From assembly GCA_021234155.1 (NCBI GenBank), contig JAJEKV010000002.1, forward strand, positions 29,943,115 to 30,007,114: a stretch of 64,000 nucleotides of DNA, read 5' to 3'. Both the position numbers and the translations under genes were made by a program. The notes under the pieces were generated by a model. The model saw nothing but the letters and a program-made list of their open reading frames with translations, was not told the DNA's origin and searched no databases. This DNA comes from Isoetes taiwanensis (taxonomy: Eukaryota; Streptophyta; Lycopodiopsida; Isoetales; Isoetaceae). Shown one piece after another: positions 1 through 10,925 of the stretch (its first letter is position 1; each line of letters opens with the position of its first letter).

Positions 1-250
1 AAAAATAAAATCATTGTCTTTTTGGTGAAAGAGCACGTGGTTATATGGGGGTGTGGTTTTCCAGGATATCTTGTAGTTTTTCTTAGGATCACGTGGTTGT
101 TTTTTAAATAATGGGTGGTTTCTAAAGGGAGGTGTAGTCTCTTTTTTAAGGATGTTGTTTTCTCGAGGCTGATATGGTTTTGAAGGGATGTTTTTAGGGT
201 GTTGTTTTTTAAAAGGTGAGTGTTTTTTTTTAAGGTGTGGTTTTAAGGTT
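1..250. repeat. T-rich GTGGTTT low-complexity stretch
   Basis: Irregular repeats of GTGGTTTT and TTTTTAAGG words on the plus strand. The words resemble, in reverse complement, the AAACCACATGT array at 6480-6780. No coding signal. Confidence 0.5.
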
Positions 251-259
251 TTCTAATAA

Positions 260-875
260 TTCATGTATGATCAAGTTGTCCACATGTGCCATTACTACCT
301 ACAAAATGGGGAAGCATACAAAGAGTTATATATGTTGACACACTTCACTAATTTTGACTTCATACATGTGTTGTGTGAGCTTGTAGGCGTGAAAATTGAA
401 GACATCCATTGCAACTTGTAGAAGTTGATATGAAGAACCAAGAAGGATAGTTTGGCGTCATATGGGCATTTCTTGAAGGACATTTGAGCACCTAAGCATC
501 TTAAACACTTGAAGTCAAGGTTGAAGACCCAAAGTTAATTGGAAGGCTGCTTTCGAGAATTCAATATATAGCATAATAGCGAGGGGTACTTTTGCATGAT
601 TCAAGCTTTTTGCCATGATGTTACTTCTTAAGGCATGATTTGCTATTTCAAGGCTTTACTACCATCATTCCACCCAAACATCATCTCTTATACATCATTT
701 CCTTTCATACACGGTTTGAAGACCAAAGTTAGCAAGACTATTTTCCTAGTCAAAGAACACTATTTATCCATCGCCTTATGAAAATTTGCTAAAATTCCAT
801 TCGAATTTAGCCATTTCTAAAGTCTCAAAACCATATTCTCTCTCTAAAGTAACAAGAGAGGAAGTATACCTTTCA
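260..875 (+). repeat. Leader of the left-edge LTR-like unit
   Basis: Non-coding sequence whose last 200 bp matches 18780-18985 in ordered blocks. It leads directly into the minisatellite at 876. No open frame of interest is present. It probably represents a solo or truncated LTR of the same family as the sequence at 18.5-19.8 kb. Confidence 0.4.
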
Positions 876-1640
876 GCATGCCACGGAAACCAACGTACCA
901 AGGTGGCTCAAACCAGCGGCTCCAACATGCCACCTAGGCTCCAACATGCCAAGGTGAAACCGAACTTATCTTAAGGTGGCTCAACATTCCACTTGGGCTC
1001 GGTATGCCAAGGTGGCTCAAACATACCACCTAGGCTCCAACATGCCAAGGTGGCTCAAGCATGCCAAGGTGGGCTCCGGCATGCAACCTAGGCTCCAACA
1101 TGCCAAGGTGGTTCAAACATGCCATGTGGTCTCAACATGCCACCTAGGCTCCAACATGCCAAGGTGGCTCAAACATGCCAAGGTGGCTCCAGCATGCCAT
1201 CTAGCCTCCTACATGCCAGGTGGCTTCAACATGCCACTAGGCTCCAAACATGCCAAGGTAAACTCCAAATATGCCATCACGGTAACATACCACCTAGCTC
1301 CAACATGCCAGGTGGCTCAAACATGCCAAGTGGCTCAACTTGCCACCCTAGGCTCCAACGATGCGAAGGTGAAACCGAGCGAGGCCATGCGGGCTCCAAC
1401 GTACCACCTAGGCTCCAAACATGCCAAGGTGGCTCAAACATGCCACCTGAAACCAATATACCAAAGGTAAGCTCAAACATGCCACCTGGAAACCAACATA
1501 CCAAGGTGGCTCAAACATGCCAAGGTGAAGCCAGCATGCCCTTGTGGGGCTCCAGCATGCCAAAGGTGGCTTAGGATGCCACCTAGGCTCAAGCAGCCAC
1601 CACCTAGGCACCCCAAGTATGTTGACATGGCATGCCAAAC
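876..1640 (+). repeat. Minisatellite with alternating, self-complementary modules
   Basis: About 40 imperfect copies of a unit near 19 bp. Two module types alternate irregularly: ACATGCCAAGGTGGCTCAA and ACATGCCACCTAGGCTCCA. The core of one (CCAAGGTGGC) is the reverse complement of the other (GCCACCTAGG) except for one base, so neighbouring units can pair as hairpins. Several overlapping open frames on both strands here are by-products of the repeat and not genes. Confidence 0.9.
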
Positions 1641-2469
1641 CAAGCAAGGTCAAGTTTTGACTAGGCCAAAAATGAAAAGATGTCCATCTTTGAGATGCTT
1701 TTCATTGGGTGATGTTGTAAATTTTTGGTATGGCTGAATTATGGTGACATGGATATGATGACGAGGAACTTTATGCAAGTATGATAACCTTTGAAATTTT
1801 TGTAGGGGTAGGGATAGATAGAGGATCTTGAAGAACTTAAAGCGTGACACCCTTCCCCAAATCGGGCGGGACTTTTAGCGACTTTTTCTCACCAAAGGAG
1901 AGGCTGACCCCAGGAGATGGACCTGAGAAGGTTATGGGAAGCCTTTCTATCGATTAATGATACTTAATTCCCCCCCCTCCGGAGCTCGAATTTTCTATCC
2001 GACCATTGAATCAGATCATTCAAGTAACTTTTGCCCGGCGGGGCTCAAAAATCAAGATCCGTCAGGAGAACTTATCAAACCACAGGAAGCATCTAGCGGG
2101 TTGACGGCGTAGAAAACCAAGTATTTTTAATGGATTAGAGTGGAGTACAAAGGCTGCGGAATGGAATTCAACCCATGCATGTAGTAGAATGGCGAAATTA
2201 CCGAGGACAGTTACGCGGTCATTTTAGACCAGCAGAAAGAAACACGGACCCTACACATAGCGGTATTCAGCGGCCTCCTAGGCCAATTGACTCTGAGCGT
2301 GTTGGACGCGAGCTACTTTGGTGCTTCTTGGAAAGTGGTCTTACCTTACGAAACTTGGTCCCGAGGATAAAGTCGACATTTTGAGTCCATTAGCGGTGAT
2401 TCCGCGATTTTGGAGTGGGGAATTGCCCTCCGTGGCGAGGGCCGGAGGACTTTTGAAGCGGCGCCCAGG
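1641..2469. other. No gene recognised; unique or decayed repeat DNA
   Basis: The stretch just after the minisatellite carries the GTTTTGACTAG block shared with 19303. A CCCCCCCTCC run lies near 1970. No frame longer than about 75 codons, no recognisable domain. Confidence 0.4.
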
Positions 2470-3345
2470 AAGGTTTTAAGGTCCGTCTTGTGGCATCAAC
2501 ACCCTCCCTCTACACTTGATGACATTGTGCAAGATCTGGTTGAATCGACTGGGATCACGACGCAGAAATGTAAAGCCACGTGTGTTGCTAGGTTATTGAA
2601 AGGTTTGCGTTATGGAGAATTAGAGTTTTGGTCGGTGTAATTGGAACATGGTCGAGAAAATTTGCGATTGAAAATGTGAAGCGGGCGAGGGAATGGGATT
2701 TGGATTTATCTTCCTCCGGTGTGGCAATTAAGTCAAGAGCACATTTCGCATTAGCAAAATTGTTTGGAATCGTCGGGATGGCCAATAGATCCAAACTTCT
2801 GTGATTTTAGGTTACCATGGCTCACGCATGTGTGTTTAGCAAAGGTGCACCTAGCTATCAAGAAAGCGACCCCGCGTTTTGGCCTCGAAGCGTAAACCCC
2901 TACAATAACCTAGCAACACACATGGTTTGCGTTTTACGAGGCCAAAACATGGTCGTTTTCTTGGATAGCTAGATCATGCTGCTAAGCACATTGAGCCATG
3001 GCAGCGAAATACTTGAGTTTGGATCTATTGGCCATCGAATGATCCCAAACAATTTTGCCTCTTTGCAAAGGCTCTTGGCTTCTAATTGCCTGGGAGGAGG
3101 ACGCTTCAAGCCCATTCCGCCGGTTCCTATTGCTTCATGTTTTCAATTACGGCTTCTCCAACCATGTCCCAAGTGCAACCGACTAAAACTTCGACCCCCA
3201 TAACGTAAACCCTTCAATAACCTAGCAACCTGCGTTTGAGAGGCTATATCCTAGTCGGTCGACCAAATCTTGCACAATATCATCACGTAGAGGGAGGGTG
3301 TTGGCGCCCGGAAAATTTGGACCTTTAAAACCTTTAGGAGAGTTA
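2470..3345. repeat. Long fold-back inverted repeat (about 420-bp arms, 25-bp spacer)
   Basis: The left arm (about 2470-2890) matches the reverse complement of the right arm (about 2930-3345) almost end to end, with scattered mismatches. Matching landmarks: ACACCCTCCCTCTAC at 2500 and 3290 (reverse), TTGTGCAAGAT near 2528 and 3270, TTGCTAGGTTATTGAA near 2586 and 3215, GGCCAATAGATCCAAAC at 2779 and 3017, and TTTTGGCCTCG around the centre. The spacer lies around 2895-2925. No terminal transposase is seen. It may be a fold-back transposon, a MITE-like element or an inverted duplication of a gene fragment; transcription would give a long hairpin RNA. Confidence 0.85.
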
Positions 3346-6300
3346 GATCCCAAAGGTCTCTCTAAAGAACCCTGGCCATGGGCCGGGCGCTTTCCCCACT
3401 CAGGAGCGTGGCCCGACTACACTGATATTCAAAGCATAGCACATTACCACGAGACCAAGTTTGATAGCAGCATTTATCCCTAGATTAAATGATCCAATTG
3501 GTCTAAGCGACTGCGAGAGGCCTCTTACCATATGCCGTCTCTTCGTTACCAAAAATGGCCGTCGCCAACAGTCCATAAACAATTTAAGCCGTTCGGACTC
3601 AACTGGCGGTAAATCTCCATTCGGGCAATAACTGCGGCGACAAAGCTGACGGTTTTCGTGGTCAACCAGCGAGGCTTTTAAATGGTTTGTCAAGATTCTG
3701 GAGATCTTCAATTTGGTACTTCAGCGACCACTGAATATTAAGTCGCGGTCACCTTAGTATGTTGGCGCCAAGGTGGCGTATTTGACCACCTTGGCGTATT
3801 TGCTCTAGATTGCTTATGTCACCCCAAATTTTAGCGCCACCCCATGAATATACATCTTTTCATTAATGGCCTAGTACCCTTTGCTTCCTTGGCATGCCAT
3901 GTCACCAATTGGAGGGCCACATCATCTTTTCCATGCTCTTTGCTTATGCTCATAGAATTAATAGCGACATCAAGATCCCAATATACCTCTAATATTTATT
4001 TCCCATGGGTTTGTGGACCTGACTTTGTAAAGAATGTTTTAAAGGGTTATCCAAAATTGTTTTAAATTACAAAAGGATTGATCATATCATAGCCCTAAGT
4101 TTACCTTGTATTATACTTGTCTATCGAATGGTTATATTTTATTAAATCGGAGCCTCTTGTTGATCCACAACATTTAATGTGGTTTTGGCCAATGGTTTTA
4201 TTGGCGTATGAAGGGTGTGAATACGTTCCTCCACCCCTTGATTTGGCATATTCAAGAAAATATACTTGGGATGCAATGATCTGAAAAACCTATAGGGAAT
4301 CACCCATAGAGTCCATAAGAGCCAATATGTAGCCGTATTAGATTTTATAAGGAAAATTCCTAATATGCCCCTACATTTCCCTTATTTCTCTATATGTCAT
4401 ATATTTTCAAAATTCCAAAATTACCCTGGCAACTATTTTTATTTAACTATTTGATAATCTGATGCATTTATGGAATAGAAGCGATCATGGCCGACGGATA
4501 TATGTATAGAAGATGGACTCTGATTCGATTAGACCCAAAGTCTACTTCTTCTCCATTGGGTCGTGATTTAGGCTTTAAATCCCGATATGTTGCATTTACA
4601 TAAGGCTACTTCTTGACATTTAGTGCGGCATATTAGACTTGAAAAGAGCCGAGAATTTGAAATTTTGCAACACATGTTTCTTTGGTAGATGCTTTTGGGT
4701 TTTCTCTACAAATACCCATTCATATTCCTTGCTACACATCAAGATGAAGGGTTTTATGAAACATCGATTCAATGGTGATTTTTCGCAGTAGAATTGTGAT
4801 TCAATGCATTTAGATAAATCGTCATCGATTTCGCTCATGCGATACGAATCAAATTTTGGAGTTATTTTCGTAACAATATATTTTCTTATAACAGCCGGTT
4901 TTGCACTATCCGGTTATCCAGATTCACGAAAGGTATTTTTGAAATTTTATGATTCTAGAGCATAATTTGAAAATATGGGAAATGTAAGGGCATTTTGGCT
5001 TATGAGCGAGAGATGGGGCAAGATCAATGGCCCGGATTTAGATCCATGTCCTTCATTCAATTAGTTGGTCTAAGCGACTACGTTTCCCTTTTTATACGTA
5101 TCTGCGCCTTGGCGGCTTTGCTAGGGCTCCTGCTTTTGCTCCAGCTTTGCTAAGGGCTCTGCTATGGCGATGCGATGGTGCAGAAGCTTAGGTGCCGAGG
5201 ATAACCCACATGCATCTTGGTTTTACGAGCTTAGCGATTATTATTGTGGCTAGAAAATGGCCGATAGCAAATCCGATTGAAAGATGAAGCCAGCGGTCTT
5301 TTAATATCTATACTTGAAATCTGCTTTCCCTATGCTCTAGCTATGGCGTGGCTTCTTATCTTGCGACTATTTTCTTTGGTACATTTCTTTGGGCCGAAAA
5401 CATGCCGAGTATGGAGTTGCGGAAATGGTGGATCTCAAATCACACAAGGCACATGCGGATTCTAACTGCGCTTTACTACATTATTTGTGTTTTCTTGAGA
5501 TCTTGTAAAACAAGTAAAAGTGATTATTCTTCCTTGTTTTTAGATGCAGGCGTGTTTTGTTCCTAAGCGAGGGAATAAACTGCTTGTGAGAACCTTAGGA
5601 ATCCCGGGAAAGCGCCATTACTCTGTCAAATCACAGGTTTTGGCTGCGGTAAGGCGGCGAGTATTTATCAATCTTGTCGAAAAGCCATGAAGAGGTACTC
5701 CTAAAACCTAAGCGAGGTAAACAAACCACCAAGTCATGCCAAAAGCTGCTTTGATTAAAATTTGAGGCTACGCGACCATTTGACAAAAGAAACTCACGAA
5801 CTCAAGTTCGAGACGGAGACAATGAGTTTCGGCATTTTCTAGCGTATCATGTGACTAAGTTCTTCCTAACCCAAAATCAAAATCTTTACGCCTTTCTTTT
5901 TCGATGTTTTTGCTAGCCCAAAAAGTAAGGCCGATATGCTAAATCTTATTTATGATGAATTCTTGCAAAGTGAACTTTTGAATGTAAAAGCCGACCATTC
6001 CCCTATTTTTGAGGCCGAGGAGTTTAGAGGTGAAGGCGCTAATCAAGCATGTAAGGATAATGCCATGGTACTCCCCTTCTTGACTTTTCAAATGTCACAG
6101 GTACGGAACTTGTGGCGAGCTGTTCAAACAAATATCATGAGCGTCTAGTGTTTTGAATATTAAGAAAAATATTTGAGACCTTAATGTTTGAATCTGAAAT
6201 ATTTTCGCATTGAAATAAAACTAATTTGATGTTTTGAACTTTAGAAGTAAAACCTAGGTAATATTTTGAGCGTTATGTTTTAATCTAATGTTTAATCTAA

Positions 6301-6475
6301 TGTTAGATTATATTTGCAATTTAATAATATTATGCCTAATGGATTTGTTTGGGTTAGGTTCCCAAAAGGCTATCTTAAAAGAAAAATAAATACAAGAAAA
6401 ATATGCTTTTGTTATTTAAAAAAAGATGCCATGTGTTGATATGTAATTGGTAATGCTTTTTATTTTTTATTTTTA
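3346..6475. other. 3.1 kb with no gene recognised
   Basis: AT-rich anonymous DNA. It holds a perfect 9-bp hairpin at 3768-3794, and a TTGGTCTAAGCGACT word found at about 3498 and 5065 that hints at two copies of a dispersed repeat. Open frames are short and unsupported. Confidence 0.4.
3768..3794. repeat. Perfect 9-bp hairpin CCAAGGTGG / CCACCTTGG
   Basis: The arms CCAAGGTGG (3768-3776) and CCACCTTGG (3786-3794) flank a 9-base loop. GGCGTATTTG follows each arm, so there is a direct repeat as well. The arm word is the same as the minisatellite core at 876-1640. Confidence 0.8.
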
Positions 6476-6479
6476 TTTT

Positions 6480-6780
6480 GGTATATGCGAAAACCACATG
6501 TAGATATTCTTTAGGACCATCGTTTGAGGAATCATCACATTTAAAAACTATTTTAAAAAATCACATGTGGATATTTGGTTAAACCACATGTTATTATTTA
6601 GTAAAAACAACACTTAAAAACAACTACTATCCGTGAATATTCTTTGAAACCACATGTTTTTTTGTAAAATAACATTTAAAATAACTACTACTTTAAAAAA
6701 CTACATGTAGATATTTTGTTAAAGCGTACGTTATTTTTAGTAAAAACAACACAAAACAACACAAAAAACATCACATTGAA
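6480..6780. repeat. Tandem repeat of about 70 bp, AAACCACATGT-type
   Basis: At least four degenerate copies with ACATGT(A/G)GATATT and TTTAGTAAAAACAACAC blocks, at about 6491, 6560, 6630 and 6699. AT-rich, non-coding. Confidence 0.7.
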
Positions 6781-7039
6781 TATTATTAAAAGGTAAATTT
6801 CTATGCATAGACTTTTAGACAAAAACTACATATTTATTTCCCAGCATTTTGAACAATACTATGGGTGGTCTTGGTGTTTTTTTTTTTTTGGCAAAAACGA
6901 TAGCACAAAACTACACATAGAGCCAAATTTGGGGTTATAGTGTATCAAACCTAGCTGATGTTGTAGCCAACCATTCCTTTACCAGTCTGCCATAGTCTGC
7001 AAAACAAAACACTCTATATATGTTAGTCTCCTAACATTA

Positions 7040-7880
7040 TAAGCCACACATTGATGGGAGACCACAATCACACACCACACAACACAAGGTACTCCCAGCA
7101 CATAGTGGCAACACCTTTGGCAACACATCACCCTCCACCGCACCACAGTAATATAACATGCACCACACACCACATGCCACCATTGTCACCACTACTAGCA
7201 GGAAGAATCATCCTACACCACTTTATCCAATACAAAGTGGTTTCGCAACCAGCAACACAACACCCTACACCACCACAATAGTACACATACCACACCACAT
7301 GATACCATTGTCACCATAATTGGCAGCACAACAGGCTATACCATATCACACAGCTCAAAATAGCAACACTCGGGGCAGCCCAACACATCACACCACACCA
7401 CACACCATACAACACAATATACACCACACAACATGTGGCACATACCACACAACATAGATTGCACTATCACCAGTATTGGCGGCACAATAACCTACACCAC
7501 ACCATACAACATAGTACACACCACACATGCATACACCATATAACATAATTTTGCCTTATCACATCACTATTGGCTGACACAATAACCACCAACATATCAC
7601 ACACCAGCATAGCCCTTAGCATAGCATAGCAGCGGTACACCATCACGAAACACTGCGCCACCACACAACATAAAGGCACTATCACCACTATTGGCCCGGT
7701 AGTAATAACCTACATCACACCACCTTTGGTACATCACACCTCCTTGCTGATACTGTCACCCCACATATACCGCCACCACAATGTAGCGGCACTATTACCA
7801 TCGTAGCAACAAAACATCCCACTCGATCACGGCCAGACACATCACACCACAAATACTAGCATCATTCTCATCCCACTAGA
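7040..7880 (+). repeat. CACCACA-rich array with a higher-order period of about 100-150 bp
   Basis: The whole stretch is dominated by CACCACA, CACACCACA and ACAACA words. On top of this the phrase CACTATCACCACTATTGGC followed by ACAATAACCTAC recurs in degenerate form near 7190, 7307, 7459, 7560, 7683 and 7793. Open frames on both strands are products of the low complexity. Confidence 0.8.
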
Positions 7881-10800
7881 CCACAAACAACATGCCAACA
7901 ATTCGCCGGCTCGCGATTTACACATACATCATCTATCATTGCTTGGCCCGGCCATTGCACGAAATGCCCCACCGTGCTTACAGGCATACATGGGCATCAC
8001 AGGCACAACATCAAAATCTGACCAACATAAAAGCAAACCTAAAGCTTGCCTTTACCAAAATGGTAGTAGACATGCACGATTCTTGAGCTGGATTTGGGAG
8101 TTACCTTTTACTGTGTTGATGAGAAACAATCTAGGTCAAGCTTGAGATTCTTTTCTAATGTAATACAACTAATAGTTGAACATCACGAACTTAGCGACAT
8201 ATTTTGGTCTGGAACATTTACTCTGCTTTTCCGTTTGATTTTGAATTCAGATTGAATGTGTGGTCTAGAGGTTTCTGACTTGGTTTTCCATCATCTTCTT
8301 CATCCACATCCACTTTTCTTGATTTCTCCACCTTTCAGTTAGTTTGCCTATGCTTTGTCTTGGGTCTAAAGAAGCTGGCCTCACTTTCGCCGAGAATTTT
8401 ATAATAATCAAAGCTCTTCAATTCGCGGCCTCCCTCTTTATATGCAGATAATAAGCTACTGCCCAAGTTCCAGGAGCCATTCCACCCCATGTATATGATT
8501 TCCCTGTAATTCTTTTAAATTTACATGAACTCCTTATATTATTCATTGCTCAGATTCTTCAACCTATACAAGAAAACATATGCCTTAAGTTTTCAGTTAA
8601 AAACAAACATTTAGGGGAAAATACATGTAGCCAGATTTATTTAGAACTTTGTCACCCCAAAGCTTCTTTAGATCTTCATGGGACACAATCTCTTATTTGA
8701 GGAGAGATATCATCGTGTAACTAGTGGCATTCAATTCTGACTCCATCAGGGTTCAATCGGCAAGAAGCGGCAAAAAAACAAAAGAAGAGATGAGTATTTT
8801 CCTAATTCGAGAAGAGGGACAATGACGTGGCATAAAATTCAAAATAACTGACACTCATTATTTCGCATTCCCGCAATATCCACTTCTTTATGGACCACCT
8901 GATTCTACCACAAAGAAGGTACAAAATGTGGCGCCAAAATACGCGTTTTTGATACACCATAGCATGCTTTTACCTGGGTCGATCCTATGAACAAACACAT
9001 TAACCCGAAGGCATCTATGAAGAATTTGCCACCAAAATACAACCATCTTTAGGTGCAAAAAACTATCCCCAACCTAGCTCCACATATGCTGCCAGTCAGG
9101 AGAAGGGATCTGAAGGTGCCAGTGTGTAGAGTATGGAAGGATATCAACATCTAGAAGCAACATATCCTTAAATGTTTTTCTTATAGTTATGTTATCAACT
9201 TCCTTTGCTTTAAAACTTTTAAAACAGTGTTTTAATTTTGATAATATTTCCTCCTTAGGAGTGCAAGGCCAGTTTTGACTAAGTCATGGCCTATATAGCA
9301 GTGACTCCCTAGGGTCTCCCTGTTCTTTTGTATTACTATGTATTAGCATGTAATATAATACCACTGCCGTTTCTTCAAAAAAGCCGAGGAAAGCTATTAT
9401 AGTCAATTGCTTGTGATCTTGCTTAACATGAGGATTAGAAACGGGGAGTATGATGTTGACAGCTCTCATCATGAGGAAAATCTGATGAAATATGATAAAA
9501 AGTGGGACTCATATGGATCTTTTGATGGTTCATTTAATTTATATAAGCCTTGTCTTAAAGTGGTGGGTTCTAATATTAATTTTCTAATGGTAGAGTATCT
9601 TCAAGTGTGCAAGTGCAAGGGGAAAATTTAGAACTTAATTCAGTGAATAGGAGGCTACATTGTGCAACATTGAAAAGAATAAGTCTCTTAATAATAGATT
9701 GAGGGATATGGACATGATGTTAACTGGCATGAAATAGATTGGCAGAAAGAGATTCAATGGCAAAAATTTATTGTGCGATAGATAGGCAGTTCATAAGATT
9801 TAGGGACTTATATGATGTTAACAAGGGTTTGGCATACACTTATGGAACCCTCTTGCTCTTGATCATCCTAATCTAGAACAGTTCTTGGCCTCCATCTCAT
9901 CCTCATACTGCTATTTGCGTCATTCTTTGCTATGGATTTTCTGTTATTCCAGAACAGATTGCTGAGAAAGCTATTGTATACATGCTATTGCAGCTGCTCG
10001 TAACAACATTATGGTTATAATGCACTGTTTATTAAGAAGTCAAGGAAGAATGGGACCACCTCTCTTCACAATCACTTCCGGCTTCTAAGATTCTTTTTTT
10101 GATCGATCTATTCTATTTAGGGGAGTTCACACAATAGTACAATGTAAAAGTTATTGAGGATGTCTCCCTTTATGATTAATTATGGCTATCAATGCCTAAC
10201 TCGTGATACATGACACAATCCTCTGTCCAAAGTGGAGTTCTTTCACCTGCTATTTTAATAGATATTTAACAGCTCGCTGAAGAGGTTTGAGGTTATCTCC
10301 TACTAGCGAGGACTCGCCAGAGGAGTCTAGCAGATAGACATAGATCTCTGAGAGAGTAGCATCAAAAATTGCAAGAAGCTTGCTCAAGGGCGAGCAGGAC
10401 CACCTAAAATTATTAAGAGAATACCTTCCAGACCCTCCAGCTGTTTTTGTTGATATTTGATACATGGCATCCAGTGTTAGGCTCAGACTATTAGATGTCA
10501 ATTTTGGGCGATCTTGGCCATCTTCAAGCGCGGCTCATTTTTTAGCAAGTTTTAGTTAACTATTAGTTTCAAATATGGAATTAAAACAAAGGTTGTGAAG
10601 CGCATTGTATGCATGTACGGTACACATATACAAGCATATACGTCTGGAGCTCCTCGAGAACTGCTACACACCATGCACGAATCTCAACAAAAACAATTGG
10701 GAGGTCTAGGGGTATTCAATTGTTCAATGCCCTGGTATGTGGGATGTCATGTTCGGCGTAAAAAATAATATTAATATTATTTAAATATATAATGGGCTAT

Positions 10801-10925
10801 GCATGGGTAAAAAAACAAATTGGCCCCTTCAGGATCTAGGAGTTGTTTTGTAAAGGTGGACTCCATTGTAAGTAAAATGATGCAATGGAACTGCTTAAAA
10901 AATGGATCATGGAATATGAAACAAC
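7881..10925. other. 3 kb with no gene recognised
   Basis: Anonymous AT-rich DNA. A minus-strand open stretch at 10250-10501 (83 codons, Ser/Leu-rich) and a plus-strand one at 9407-9631 have no recognisable domain. TTTTGACTAAGTCATGGC near 9274 resembles the block shared by the two LTR-like units. Confidence 0.4.

Noticed and set aside
976-1653. Open frames of 70-164 codons on both strands
   Set aside because: They all fall in the 19-bp minisatellite; the unit length and its lack of stops explain them.
6979-8145. Cys/Val- and His/Thr-rich open frames
   Set aside because: Products of CACCACA low-complexity DNA on both strands, no domain.
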